A stretch of DNA of 64,000 nucleotides. It comes from JAYFRE01 sp034926235 (GTDB lineage: Bacteria > Pseudomonadota > Alphaproteobacteria > Rhodospirillales > Magnetospirillaceae). The translations under genes and the position numbers were made by a program. The notes under the pieces were generated by a model that saw only the letters and a list, made by a program, of their open reading frames with translations, was not told the origin of the DNA and made no database searches. The stretch lies in the NCBI GenBank assembly GCA_034926235.1, contig JAYFRE010000011.1, positions 1-64,000 of the forward strand, in the 5' to 3' direction. Below are positions 28,643-37,518 of the stretch, piece after piece; the stretch's first letter is position 1; every line of letters starts with the position of its first letter.

Positions 28643-29585
28643 CTGGCCGGCGCTCGACACCGAACGGCTGCGCCTAAGACCCCTGGCCGGGACGGATGTC
28701 CCGGCCATCACCCATCTGCTCGACGATTGGCAGATGGCGCGGACCACCTCGACCATTCCCTTTCCCTATGACCGGCGCGACGCGGCGGCGTTCATCGCCG
28801 AAAGCCGTAGATTGTCGGCGGAAGGGGTGGGGCTGGTGCTGGGGGCCGAAGACCGTCTGTCGGGACGGCTGATCGGCTGTGTCGGCGCAAGCGTGAGCAA
28901 GGGCTCGGGCGAAGTCGGATATTGGATCGGCCGGGACTGGTGGGGGCAGGGCTACGCGACCGAGGCGGTCCGGCGCTGCCTGCGTCTTCTGTTCGCCGAT
29001 TTCGGCCTCGACCGGGTCTGGCTGTCGGTGTTGCCCGAAAACACGGCGTCGCTTCGGGTCGCCGAAAAAACGGGATTCGCGCGGACGGGAAACCAGACCG
29101 TGACATTGCCGGCGCGCGGGCGGTCCGCTGATCTCGACATCCTGGAATTGTCCCGGGCGCGTTGGCGACGGCTGCGTGAAGCGCGCCCGTTCCTGCTGGT
29201 GGCCGCCGCCCTTCTGATCGATGCGCAAGGATGCGTTCTGTTGGCGCGCCGTCCCGAAGGCAAGAGCATGGCCGGGTTCTGGGAGTTTCCCGGCGGCAAG
29301 CTGCGCGCCGGCGAATCGCCCGAGGAAGCGCTGGCGCGGGAACTGGACGAGGAATTGGGTATCGCGGTATCTCCGGCCAGGCTGGAGCCGGTGACCTTCG
29401 CCTCGCATGATTATGACCGGTTTCAGCTTCTGATGCCCCTGTTCGCCTGCCGCCAATGGCGGGGGCGGCCCTGGTCGCGGGAGGGGCAGGGCGCGCTGGC
29501 TTGGGTGCCGCCGGATCGTCTCGCCGATTATCCGATGCCGCCGGCGGACATCCCGCTGGTGGCGCGCATCTGCGACTGGTTGTAA
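28623..29585 (+). CDS. Bifunctional GNAT acetyltransferase / Nudix (MutT-like) pyrophosphohydrolase
   Basis: Fusion of two enzymes, 320 aa. Residues about 8-178 form a GNAT domain of the RimJ/RimL type, with TERLRLRPLAGTD at the start and GYWIGRDWWGQGYATEAVRR as the acetyl-CoA loop region. Residues about 188-320 form a Nudix domain: the Nudix box runs from G225 to I247 and keeps E231, R239, E240, E243, E244 and G246, matching GX5EX7REUXEEXGU. The second half is most like MutT, which hydrolyses 8-oxo-dGTP. The ATG at 28623 lies 20 bp inside argJ, so it is in the same operon. What the two activities share is unknown. Confidence 0.9.
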   Translation: MDPTAPDWPALDTERLRLRPLAGTDVPAITHLLDDWQMARTTSTIPFPYDRRDAAAFIAESRRLSAEGVGLVLGAEDRLSGRLIGCVGASVSKGSGEVGYWIGRDWWGQGYATEAVRRCLRLLFADFGLDRVWLSVLPENTASLRVAEKTGFARTGNQTVTLPARGRSADLDILELSRARWRRLREARPFLLVAAALLIDAQGCVLLARRPEGKSMAGFWEFPGGKLRAGESPEEALARELDEELGIAVSPARLEPVTFASHDYDRFQLLMPLFACRQWRGRPWSREGQGALAWVPPDRLADYPMPPADIPLVARICDWL

Positions 29586-29644
29586 GATTTCTCTCAAGGG
29601 TCGCAAGGGGACCGGCCCGACCTTCATGGGAGGAACGCAAGGAC

Positions 29645-30400
29645 ATGGTCGAGGAAGTCAACGCAGCCCTGATCGTCATTGGGAATGAAGTTCTGTCCGG
29701 CCGGACGCAGGACGCCAATATTCGCTATCTCGCCCTCGGTTTGGACGATGTCGGCATCCGCTTGCGCGAGGTCCGGATCATCGCCGATGACGAATCGGCC
29801 ATCATTAAGGCAGTCAACGAGCTGCGCACGGTTTATTCCTATGTTTTCACCACCGGCGGTATCGGTCCGACCCACGACGACATCACGTCGGACGCGATCG
29901 CCAAGGCGTTCGGCGTGCCGCTCCGGCGCAATCCCGACGCGCTCGCCCGGCTGCAATCTCGGATGCGGCCCGAGGATCTGAATGAAGCCCGGTTGCGCAT
30001 GGCCAACATCCCCGAAGGCGCCAGCTTGATCGGCAATCCGATCAGCCAGGCTCCGGGTTTCAGGCTGGGCAATGTTCTGGTCCTGGCCGGGGTGCCGCGC
30101 ATCATGCAGGCGATGTTCGAAGGCATCAAAAGCAGCCTGGCCGGGGGGGCGCGCATCCTATCCCGTTCGGTGACGCTGCATGCGCCGGAAGGGGCGGTCG
30201 CCACGGCTTTGGCGGGATTGCAGGCGCGCCGTCCTGAAACCGAAATCGGCAGCTATCCCTTCTCGCGCAATGGCGCGTTCGGCACCGTGGTTGTGGTCCG
30301 GGGCACGGATGAATCCATCGTCCTGGCGACTGCCGCCGAAGTCGTGACCCTGGCCGACGCGGAGGGAATCCGGGCGGTGGAGGAACAGCCCGCGTCATGA
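29645..30400 (+). CDS. CinA/MoaB-like molybdopterin-binding domain protein
   Basis: 251 aa, matching the N-terminal (molybdopterin-binding/MoCF_biosynth-like) half of competence-damage protein CinA. Key segments are IVIGNEVLSGRTQDAN near the start and TTGGIGPTHDDITSDAIA. The C-terminal nicotinamide-nucleotide amidase domain of full-length CinA is absent, as in many alphaproteobacterial homologues. The ATG at 29645 has a GGGAGGAACGCAAGG-rich leader. Its stop overlaps the next ATG (ATGA). It may hydrolyse ADP-ribose or related pyrophosphates; that is known of the family rather than seen here. Confidence 0.85.
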   Translation: MVEEVNAALIVIGNEVLSGRTQDANIRYLALGLDDVGIRLREVRIIADDESAIIKAVNELRTVYSYVFTTGGIGPTHDDITSDAIAKAFGVPLRRNPDALARLQSRMRPEDLNEARLRMANIPEGASLIGNPISQAPGFRLGNVLVLAGVPRIMQAMFEGIKSSLAGGARILSRSVTLHAPEGAVATALAGLQARRPETEIGSYPFSRNGAFGTVVVVRGTDESIVLATAAEVVTLADAEGIRAVEEQPAS

Positions 30401-31170
30401 ACGGCATGGTGTCCGACGCCCCGGTAATTTTAATCACCGGGGCGTCGGGCGGTTTAGGGGCGGCGCTGGCGGAATGTTATGCCGGGCCGGGCCGGATTCT
30501 TCATCTGTCGGGACGCGATGCGGCGCGGTTGAGCGCGGTCGCGGCCCGCGCCCGGGCAAAAGGGGCCCTGGTCCGGGAGATGGTCATCGATGTCCGGGAC
30601 GCCGCTGCGATGACCGCCTGGCTGGAGGGATTGACCGAGCTTCCCGATATTGTGATCGCCAATGCTGGTATTTCCGGTGGGACGGGTGCGCGGTCGGGCG
30701 ACGAGGCGGAACGGGAACGCGCCATCTTCGACGTCAATGTCGGCGGCGTGCTCAACACCGTCCTGCCGCTTCTGGACAGGATGCGCCGCCGCGGCTCAGG
30801 ACGAATTGTGCTGATCTCTTCGCTGGCGGGGTTTCGGGGGCTACCCTCCGCCCCGGCTTATTGCGCGAGCAAGGCCATGGTCCGGGTCTGGGGCGAAGGT
30901 CTGCGGGGCTGGCTGGCGGCGGACGGCGTGGGGGTTTCGGTGATTTGTCCCGGTTTCGTCGATACGCCGATGACGCGGGTGAACCGTTTTCCCATGCCGT
31001 TTTTGATGGATGCCGAAAAGGCCGCGCGCATCATCCGCAAGGGAATCGATTCCGGGCGGGCACGGATCGCTTTTCCCTGGCCTCTGGCCTGGGGGGTGAC
31101 CCTGCTGGCGGCGCTGCCGCCAGCCTGGACCGACAGGCTGCTGGTCCGGCTGCCGCGCAAAGACGGTTGA
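30397..31170 (+). CDS. Short-chain dehydrogenase/reductase
   Basis: Classical SDR oxidoreductase, 257 aa. Cofactor motif TGASGGLG near residue 15, NAGIS, the catalytic Ser in LISSLAGFRG, and YCASK as YxxxK. It starts within the stop of the preceding gene (ATGA), so both are translated together. The C-terminus has a hydrophobic stretch (WPLAWGVTLLAALPPAW) that could touch the membrane. The substrate is unknown; a ketone or sugar reductase is possible. Its link to the CinA-like protein is only positional. Confidence 0.88.
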   Translation: MNGMVSDAPVILITGASGGLGAALAECYAGPGRILHLSGRDAARLSAVAARARAKGALVREMVIDVRDAAAMTAWLEGLTELPDIVIANAGISGGTGARSGDEAERERAIFDVNVGGVLNTVLPLLDRMRRRGSGRIVLISSLAGFRGLPSAPAYCASKAMVRVWGEGLRGWLAADGVGVSVICPGFVDTPMTRVNRFPMPFLMDAEKAARIIRKGIDSGRARIAFPWPLAWGVTLLAALPPAWTDRLLVRLPRKDG

Positions 31171-31185
31171 GCGCGAAAGCGGGGA

Positions 31186-32100
31186 TCAGCAGTCCGGTTT
31201 GGGGAGCATCTCCAACCGTTCCAATCGTCCTTTCAAGCTGAAGGAGCCAAAGGACTGGATCATTTCATCGGCGACGCCATTGCCATAATAGCGCAGCGTG
31301 ATTTCGTAATCCGGGACGGCATCTTGCTGATCCGGGGGGAAGAACGCCATCTGCACCGGCCATGACGGAACCGCAAGCAGGTTTTTGTCGACCGCCGGAT
31401 TGTCGGTCTCCCGATCGGGTGTGCCGGACGGCAGAACATTTCCAATGGCGACGCTGACATCGACGACGCCATCGGCGGTGGAGCCGTCGAACAGCGGGGC
31501 CGAGACCAGATGTCCTCCCTTGGAGGCGGTCTTGAGCATGCGCAGGGTGTGGTCGGTCGGAAAGCGCGTGCCCTTGGGCAAAACTATGATCCGGGGCTCG
31601 GGCTGGCTGAATTTGGCGGTGCCGCCGCGGCCCAGCGACAGGGTCGCGGTTCCGTCGATTTCCTCGCTCAAGGCGCCGTCGCGCAAAGAGCGCACGCGGA
31701 AGCGGTATTGGCGGCCATCCTTGGATTCCCAGGCGACGAAATTCCACAATGTCTCGACCGGCGCGCCGTCGCTGTAGGAAAAGGTAAGGCTGGTGCGGTT
31801 CTCGACTGTCCAGCCGTCGCAGGAATCGCCGAATTTGTAGGTCATGCGGCCGGATACGCCGGTGACGCCGCCGCCCAGCTTGGCCGATTTCAAATCGAGC
31901 GCATAGACAGCCAGATGCGGCGCAAGATCGGGCAGCGCGACAGGCGGCGCGGCGTTGCTGCTATTCGCAACGGCCATCGAGCCCAGAACGATGAGCGGCA
32001 GCCAGATTCTGTTGGACGCGGCCCCTTTATGGGGCCGGAAGGAAGCGCATGTCCCAGGGACATAGGCTTCCGGCGTTGGGGTCGCCCCCGTTTGCTTCAT
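31186..32100 (-). CDS. eipB: Cell-envelope integrity protein EipB-like (DUF1849)
   Basis: Periplasmic beta-spiral protein conserved in alphaproteobacteria; in Brucella EipB supports envelope integrity. 304 aa from the ATG at 32100, which has an AGGCAGGA-type binding site; the longer frame to 32163 is less likely. A long N-terminal region precedes a signal-like hydrophobic stretch (about residues 32-50). Two cysteines, C94 in GDSCDGW and C304 as the very last residue, match the disulfide described for EipB. Other landmarks are WNFVAWESKDGRQYRF and ITLRYYGNGVADEM. The assignment is by family memory plus this disulfide pattern. Confidence 0.82.
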   Translation of the reverse strand: MKQTGATPTPEAYVPGTCASFRPHKGAASNRIWLPLIVLGSMAVANSSNAAPPVALPDLAPHLAVYALDLKSAKLGGGVTGVSGRMTYKFGDSCDGWTVENRTSLTFSYSDGAPVETLWNFVAWESKDGRQYRFRVRSLRDGALSEEIDGTATLSLGRGGTAKFSQPEPRIIVLPKGTRFPTDHTLRMLKTASKGGHLVSAPLFDGSTADGVVDVSVAIGNVLPSGTPDRETDNPAVDKNLLAVPSWPVQMAFFPPDQQDAVPDYEITLRYYGNGVADEMIQSFGSFSLKGRLERLEMLPKPDC

Positions 32101-32262
32101 TCCTGCCTCTCCCGGCAAGTATTGCCCTGCCTCGGCAAAAAATGCCGGGAAAGAGCGTCGCATGTCTGAACAAAACCGGCCTTGATTGGTGGCGTGGATG
32201 TTGCATTCAGCTCGGAGGTCGTCGTCCTTCGATTATGTGGTGCAACATCGGGACCAACACAA

Positions 32263-32712
32263 ATGTCTTTTACCTTTTTATTTCGCGCCCGCGCCCCGAG
32301 GACGAACCGCATATCCAAAATCAGCCCATCTTTCCAGCGCAGCGCGGCGGTATTCCATGCCGAATCGCCGGCTTCGGGTCTCGCCTCCACCCATGCCTTG
32401 CCATCCCCGGGCGGGGTGCGCGCCATGACGCCGCGGCAGATGGCGGGATGGGCGCACGAGCTTTACCTGGCCGGAGAGATCGACCGGCGCGAATATGAGA
32501 TGGCCATCCCCACCGAAATGCACCCGGCTTACAATCGCACTGTCGGCGCGTTGACCGGACGGGCAGCCGCGCCCGACGCGCCACGCGACATGATTGCCGA
32601 ATGGGAAGAGAGACTGGCTTTTCTGCAACGCCATGCGGGGCGCTTCGGGGATCCGGAGCATCTTAGACGCACGAAACGGATCCTGGAGCTTTTGACTCGC
32701 GCGGCCTCTTAG
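32263..32712 (+). CDS. Small conserved hypothetical protein
   Basis: 149 aa from the ATG at 32263; a later ATG at 32425 (MTPRQMAGWAHELYLAGEID) may be the true start, as only the part after it looks like conserved globular protein. That part is helical and charged, with DMIAEWEERLAFLQRH and RRTKRILELL. There is no signal, membrane segment or known motif. It is divergent from eipB and its last 4 bp overlap the aspS stop in convergent orientation. Not recognised. Confidence 0.55.
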   Translation: MSFTFLFRARAPRTNRISKISPSFQRSAAVFHAESPASGLASTHALPSPGGVRAMTPRQMAGWAHELYLAGEIDRREYEMAIPTEMHPAYNRTVGALTGRAAAPDAPRDMIAEWEERLAFLQRHAGRFGDPEHLRRTKRILELLTRAAS

Positions 32713-34535
32713 GGCGACGGCTCCTCGACGACGGTCTTTTTGGGTTTGGGCAAATCCAGCTTGATGTGCAGTTCGCGCAACCGCTCCGCCGTGATCGGCG
32801 CGGGGGCCTGCATCAGAAGATCCTGGGCCTGCTGATTCATGGGGAAGGCGATGACCTCCCGGATATTGGGCTCGTCGGCCAGCAGCATGACGATGCGGTC
32901 GATGCCGGGCGCCGATCCGCCATGCGGCGGAGCGCCGAAACGGAAAGCGTTCAGCATGCCGCCGAAACGCGCTTCGACTTCCTCGGCGGGATAGCCGGCG
33001 ATAGAGAAAGCCTTCAGCATCGTGTCGGGGCGGTGATTGCGGATCGCACCCGAAGACAGTTCCACACCATTGCAGACGATGTCGTATTGGAACGCCTTGA
33101 TGCCAAGGATTTCCTCGCGGTTTTGCACCGGGTCGAGCTGTCCGAACGCCTCGATGTCATATTGCGGCATCGAGAAGGGATTGTGCGAGAAGATCAGCTT
33201 GCCGCTCTCTTCCTCGACCTCGTACATCGGGAAATCGATCGTCCAGCAGAAGCGGAAGGCGTTTTCCTCGATCAATTCCAATTCCGTGCCGATACGGGTA
33301 CGCACCAGCCCGGCAAATTTGGCTGCCGGTTCCGGCTTGTCGCAGGCGAAGAACACTGCATCGCCTTCTTTCAGGCCGGCGGCGATGCGGATCGCTTCAA
33401 TCCGTTCCGCGTCGAGATTTTTGGCGATCGGACCTTTGGGGCCTTCGGCGGCGAACTGGATGTAGCCCAGGCCGCCGGCGCCGTTTTCACGCGCCCATTC
33501 GTTCAATTTGTCGAACCAGGAGCGCGGCCGCGCGGCTGCGCCGGTCGCGGGGATGGCGCGCACCACCGAGCCGGATTCGATCGAGCGGGCGAACAGGCCG
33601 AAGCCTGAGCCCCGGAACGCCTCGGTCACGTCGGCGATGATCAAAGGGTTGCGCAAATCGGGCTTGTCCGAACCATATTTCAGCATGGCGTCGGCATAAG
33701 TGATGCGCGGGAAGGGCGCGGGCGTGACCGCGCGGCCCTGGCCGAATTCGCGGAAGACCGATTCCAGCACCGGCTCGATGGCGGCGAACACGTCGTCCTG
33801 GGTGACGAAGCTCATCTCGAAATCGAGCTGGTAGAATTCGCCCGGGCTGCGGTCGGCGCGCCCGTCCTCGTCGCGGAAGCAAGGCGCGATCTGGAAATAG
33901 CGGTCGAAGCCGGCCACCATCAGCAATTGCTTGAATTGCTGCGGGGCCTGGGGCAGGGCGTAGAATTTGCCGGGATGGATGCGACTGGGCACCAGATAAT
34001 CGCGCGCGCCTTCAGGGCTGGAGGCGGTCAGAATCGGCGTCTGATATTCGACGAAGCCCTGGGCGATCATGTGCTGACGCAACGCCGCGATCACCCGGCT
34101 GCGCAGCAGAAGGTTGGCGTGAATCGCCTCGCGCCGCAAATCGAGATAACGGTAACGCAGGCGGATATCTTCGGGATATTCCTGCTCGCCCGCCACCTGC
34201 ATCGGCAGGACGTCGGCTGGCGACTGTACCGCCGCTTCGGTCACGGCCAGCTCGATCTCGCCGGTCGGCAGCTTAGGATTAATGGTATCGGCGCTGCGCC
34301 GGACCACTTGCCCGGTAACCGTCACCACACTTTCGGGGCGCGCACCTTCCAGGATGCCGAAGATCGGGCTGGAAACGTCGATGACGCACTGCGTCAGTCC
34401 GTAATGGTCGCGCAGATCGACGAACAGCAGATTGCCATGGTCGCGCTTTCTGTGCACCCAGCCGGACAGGCGTGCGGTCTGGCCGGCGTTCTGGCTGCGA
34501 AGCTCGCCACAATTGTGCGTTCGGTAGAGGTGCAT
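32709..34535 (-). CDS. aspS: Aspartyl-tRNA synthetase
   Basis: Class II aminoacyl-tRNA synthetase, 608 aa. The N-terminal OB-fold anticodon domain begins LYRTHNCGELRSQNAGQ; the class II motifs are visible as GFVEYQTPILTASSPEGARD (motif 1 region, trimmed), FQIAPCFRDEDGRADR (motif 2) and GIDRIVMLLADEPNIRE (motif 3). The bacterial GAD insertion is present. The ATG at 34535 is preferred over a TTG two codons upstream. In alphaproteobacteria AspRS is often non-discriminating, but this cannot be decided here. It converges with the small hypothetical gene. Confidence 0.97.
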   Translation of the reverse strand: MHLYRTHNCGELRSQNAGQTARLSGWVHRKRDHGNLLFVDLRDHYGLTQCVIDVSSPIFGILEGARPESVVTVTGQVVRRSADTINPKLPTGEIELAVTEAAVQSPADVLPMQVAGEQEYPEDIRLRYRYLDLRREAIHANLLLRSRVIAALRQHMIAQGFVEYQTPILTASSPEGARDYLVPSRIHPGKFYALPQAPQQFKQLLMVAGFDRYFQIAPCFRDEDGRADRSPGEFYQLDFEMSFVTQDDVFAAIEPVLESVFREFGQGRAVTPAPFPRITYADAMLKYGSDKPDLRNPLIIADVTEAFRGSGFGLFARSIESGSVVRAIPATGAAARPRSWFDKLNEWARENGAGGLGYIQFAAEGPKGPIAKNLDAERIEAIRIAAGLKEGDAVFFACDKPEPAAKFAGLVRTRIGTELELIEENAFRFCWTIDFPMYEVEEESGKLIFSHNPFSMPQYDIEAFGQLDPVQNREEILGIKAFQYDIVCNGVELSSGAIRNHRPDTMLKAFSIAGYPAEEVEARFGGMLNAFRFGAPPHGGSAPGIDRIVMLLADEPNIREVIAFPMNQQAQDLLMQAPAPITAERLRELHIKLDLPKPKKTVVEEPSP

Positions 34536-34716
34536 CGGCAAAACCCCGGAAGATGCAGCGTTTCCACCCTCGAAGAACGAGGGAACTCTGCATGGAAATC
34601 GACGAAAGCGGGAAGGAACACATGCACCGCTTCGTTTGTCAAGGCAGCTTTGCGCAGGGCGGAAAACAGGGGGCTACGCCTTGCTAAGGACGGCAAGCTG
34701 CGTGTATAGCAAGATA

Positions 34717-35874
34717 ATGTCCCTGATTGCCGATAAGGCGGCATTGGCCGCATTCTGTCAGCGCCTGAAAGGCGCGCCCTTCATCACCGTCGATACCGAA
34801 TTCATGCGGGAGAAGACGTATTGGCCCCAGCTATGCCTGGTGCAGGTGGCGGGACCGGATGAGGCGTGGGCGATCGATCCTTTGGCTCCGGGGATGGATC
34901 TGGGGCCGTTGTTCGATCTGATGGCGGATCCGGCGATCTTGAAGGTCTTTCATGCCGCCCGCCAGGATGTGGAAATTTTTCTGCATCTGTCGGGCCAGGT
35001 GCCGCAGCCGATGTTCGATACCCAGGTCGCGGCGATGGTGTGCGGCTTTGGCGATGCGGTGTCCTATGAAACGCTGGCGACGCAGCTTGCCCGCGCGCAT
35101 ATCGACAAATCGCTGCGTTTCACCGACTGGTCGGCGCGCCCCTTGGGCGAACGGCATCTGCAATACGCGCTGTCCGACGTTACCCATCTGCGGGTCGTTT
35201 ACGCCAAGCTGAAGAAACGGCTTGAACGCGAGGACCGCTCTTCCTGGGTGGCCGAGGAAATGGACGCGCTGGCCGATCCCGCCACCTATTGCGTCGATCC
35301 GGCCGAGGCCTGGCGGCGGCTGAAGCCGCGTTCGACCAGCCCGCGTTTCCTGCAGGTGCTGAAGCATCTGGCCGCCTGGCGCGAGAACGAGGCGCGCGAA
35401 CGCGATCTGCCGCGCCAGCGCATCCTGCGCGACGAAACCATCATGGAGATTGCGGCGCAAGCGCCGGCTTCGGCTGAAGCGCTGGCGCGCACGCGCGGCC
35501 TGGCCAAGGGGTTCGCCGAGGGCCGCATGGGCGAGATGCTGCTGACGGTCGTGGCTCAGGCTCTGGCCCAGCCGGACTCCGCCTGGCCGTCGATGGCGGG
35601 CAAAGCCGATCTGCCGCGCGGTCTGGGGCCGGTGACGGACCTGATGAAGGTCCTCTTGAAGCTGAAATGCGATCAGCATGCGGTGGCGCAGAAGCTGGTC
35701 GCCTCGTCGGCGGATATCGAGCTTCTGGCGGCCGATGACGATGCCGATGTGCCGGCCGCACAAGGCTGGCGGCGCACCGTCTTCGGCGAGGATGCGATCA
35801 AGCTCAAACATGGTCGAATCGCTTTGGCGCTGGCGCCCGGCGGCAAGAGCCTGCGGCTCATTCCCGTCGAGTAA
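34717..35874 (+). CDS. rnd: Ribonuclease D
   Basis: DEDD-family 3'-5' exoribonuclease involved in tRNA and small RNA 3' maturation, 385 aa. Exo motifs: VDTEFMREKTYWP (Exo I, D and E), HAARQDVEIF (Exo II), and YALSDVTHLRVVY (Exo III, Y-x3-D). An HRDC domain follows (about residues 215-300). The ATG at 34717 (MSLIADKAALAAFC) is selected as it begins the conserved part. It is divergent from aspS. Confidence 0.95.
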   Translation: MSLIADKAALAAFCQRLKGAPFITVDTEFMREKTYWPQLCLVQVAGPDEAWAIDPLAPGMDLGPLFDLMADPAILKVFHAARQDVEIFLHLSGQVPQPMFDTQVAAMVCGFGDAVSYETLATQLARAHIDKSLRFTDWSARPLGERHLQYALSDVTHLRVVYAKLKKRLEREDRSSWVAEEMDALADPATYCVDPAEAWRRLKPRSTSPRFLQVLKHLAAWRENEARERDLPRQRILRDETIMEIAAQAPASAEALARTRGLAKGFAEGRMGEMLLTVVAQALAQPDSAWPSMAGKADLPRGLGPVTDLMKVLLKLKCDQHAVAQKLVASSADIELLAADDDADVPAAQGWRRTVFGEDAIKLKHGRIALALAPGGKSLRLIPVE

Positions 35875-35917
35875 CTTAAAACAGGCTTCCGGAAAAACTC
35901 GGAAAGCAGGCGTTTTT

Positions 35918-36021
35918 TTGGGGGGGGATCCCCCCCAACCGGGAGGCCGGGCCTTCCGCACCTACTTTTTTCAATTCATTGAAATAAAAAGAAACGGGAG
36001 ATCCGGAGGCAATGCCTCCGG
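35918..36021. terminator. Hairpins between convergent rnd and rmuC
   Basis: Two strong inverted repeats in the 185-bp gap between rnd and rmuC stops. The first pairs TTGGGGGGG with CCCCCCCAA around 35918-35937 and is preceded by a run of seven T. The second pairs CCGGAGGC (36003-36010) with GCCTCCGG (36014-36021), loop AAT. The T-run before the first would act as the U-tract of a terminator read on the minus strand only in part; a bidirectional role is inferred from convergent genes. Confidence 0.45.
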
Positions 36022-36059
36022 GCGGGTTCGGGCGGTAGTCCGACCGCAAGGCCGGATTT

Positions 36060-37409
36060 TTAAGGTTCCTCGGCCTCGCTCAGCCCCAGAATCGCCTTGG
36101 TCTCGGTCAGGGGCGCCTGGGAAACGCTGCGCAGCTTGCGCTCTATGGCGCGTTTGCGGACATCCACATTGTCGATCTGATCGCCCGCTTCCTTCAGCTT
36201 TTGGCGCACCCGGTCCAGCACCTCGCCATATTTGCCGAACTCGGTTTTGACCGCGCCCAGGATCTCCCAGACCTCGCTAGAGCGTTTTTCGATGGCCAGG
36301 GTGCGGAATCCCATTTGCAGACTGTTGAGCAGTGCGCCCAACGTGGTCGGACCGCACAGATTGACGCGGAAATCGCGTTGCAGCCCTTCGGCCAGACCGG
36401 GACGGCGCAAAAGCTCGGCGTAAAGACCTTCGGTGGGCAGGAACAGGATGGCGAAATCCGTGGTCCGGGGCGGGTTGACATATTTCGTGAAGATGTCCTT
36501 GGCAAAGCCTTTGACCCGGATTTCCAGCGCCTTCGACGCGGCTTCCGCCGCTTCACCGTCGCCGCGGTCGGCGGCGTCGATCAGGCGTTCAAAATCCTCG
36601 CGCGGGAATTTGGCGTCGATCGGCAGCCAGACTTCGCTGGCGTCCTGGTCGCGCCCGGGCAGGCGGATGACATATTCAACCCGGTCGGCGGACCCCTCGC
36701 GGCAGGCGACATTGGCGGCGAATTGCCCGGGCGTGAGCAACTGTTCCAGCAGATTGCCGAGCTGGATTTCGCCCCAGGTGCCGCGCGTCTTTACATTGGT
36801 CAGCACTTTCTTCAGATCGCCGACGCCGCTGGCCAGGTTTTGCATTTCGCCCAGCCCTTTATGGACCATCTCAAGCCGTTCCGAGACCAGTTTGAAACTT
36901 TCGCCCAGCCGTTTTTCCAGTGTGCCCTGAAGCTTTTCATCCACGGTCTGGCGCATTTCCTCCAGCTTGGCGGCGTTGTCCTGGCGCAGGGTTTCCAGCC
37001 GGCCTTCGACCTGGGCGCGCAACGCCTCCATCCTCTCGGCGGCGTTCTTCTGCGCCTCGCCCATCTGGCGGGCGAAGGAATCATGGCGTTCGCCCAGGGT
37101 CTGGGTCAGGCGGGTGACCTGCCCCGACACCCCGTCCAGCGTGCCTTTCTGCAGGCTGGCCAGGGTGCTTAGGCTGGCGCGGATTTCCTCGCGCAGCGCC
37201 GCCGCGCCGGCGGCCTGTTCTTCGCGGGCCGAACGCAGCTCCTGGGCCAGGACGCGGTCGATCCGGTCGAGATCGCGCAAAGCCCCGTCCAGACGCAAGG
37301 TAAGCGCCCGCAGGTCGGTTTCGCCGCGCCGCGCCGTGATCATCAGCCATATCACGCCCAGAAGAGCGGCGGCGCAGACCGCGAGGATCGCCTCAGTCAT
37401 CCAGCCCAT
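36060..37409 (-). CDS. rmuC: DNA recombination protein RmuC
   Basis: RmuC-family protein, 449 aa, thought to limit DNA rearrangements. An N-terminal transmembrane helix (about residues 5-22), a long coiled coil (about 30-190), and the RmuC nuclease-like domain with ETRGTWGE-like segment KTRGTWGEIQLGNLLEQLL, then LPIDAKFPREDF (core Asp and Lys of a PD-(D/E)XK fold) and ILFLPTEGLYAELLRRP. The architecture is the standard one. It converges with rnd and is divergent from rlmJ. Confidence 0.93.
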   Translation of the reverse strand: MGWMTEAILAVCAAALLGVIWLMITARRGETDLRALTLRLDGALRDLDRIDRVLAQELRSAREEQAAGAAALREEIRASLSTLASLQKGTLDGVSGQVTRLTQTLGERHDSFARQMGEAQKNAAERMEALRAQVEGRLETLRQDNAAKLEEMRQTVDEKLQGTLEKRLGESFKLVSERLEMVHKGLGEMQNLASGVGDLKKVLTNVKTRGTWGEIQLGNLLEQLLTPGQFAANVACREGSADRVEYVIRLPGRDQDASEVWLPIDAKFPREDFERLIDAADRGDGEAAEAASKALEIRVKGFAKDIFTKYVNPPRTTDFAILFLPTEGLYAELLRRPGLAEGLQRDFRVNLCGPTTLGALLNSLQMGFRTLAIEKRSSEVWEILGAVKTEFGKYGEVLDRVRQKLKEAGDQIDNVDVRKRAIERKLRSVSQAPLTETKAILGLSEAEEP

Positions 37410-37518
37410 TGTGCGTTCCCTTTTTGTCCCTGTGGCGTCGGTCTTAGCCTGCCGGTCCGCGCCGCGTCAAGCCATGGGCTGGATTCAGGCCCTGTGAACA
37501 TGCTAAAGCCAACCGATC

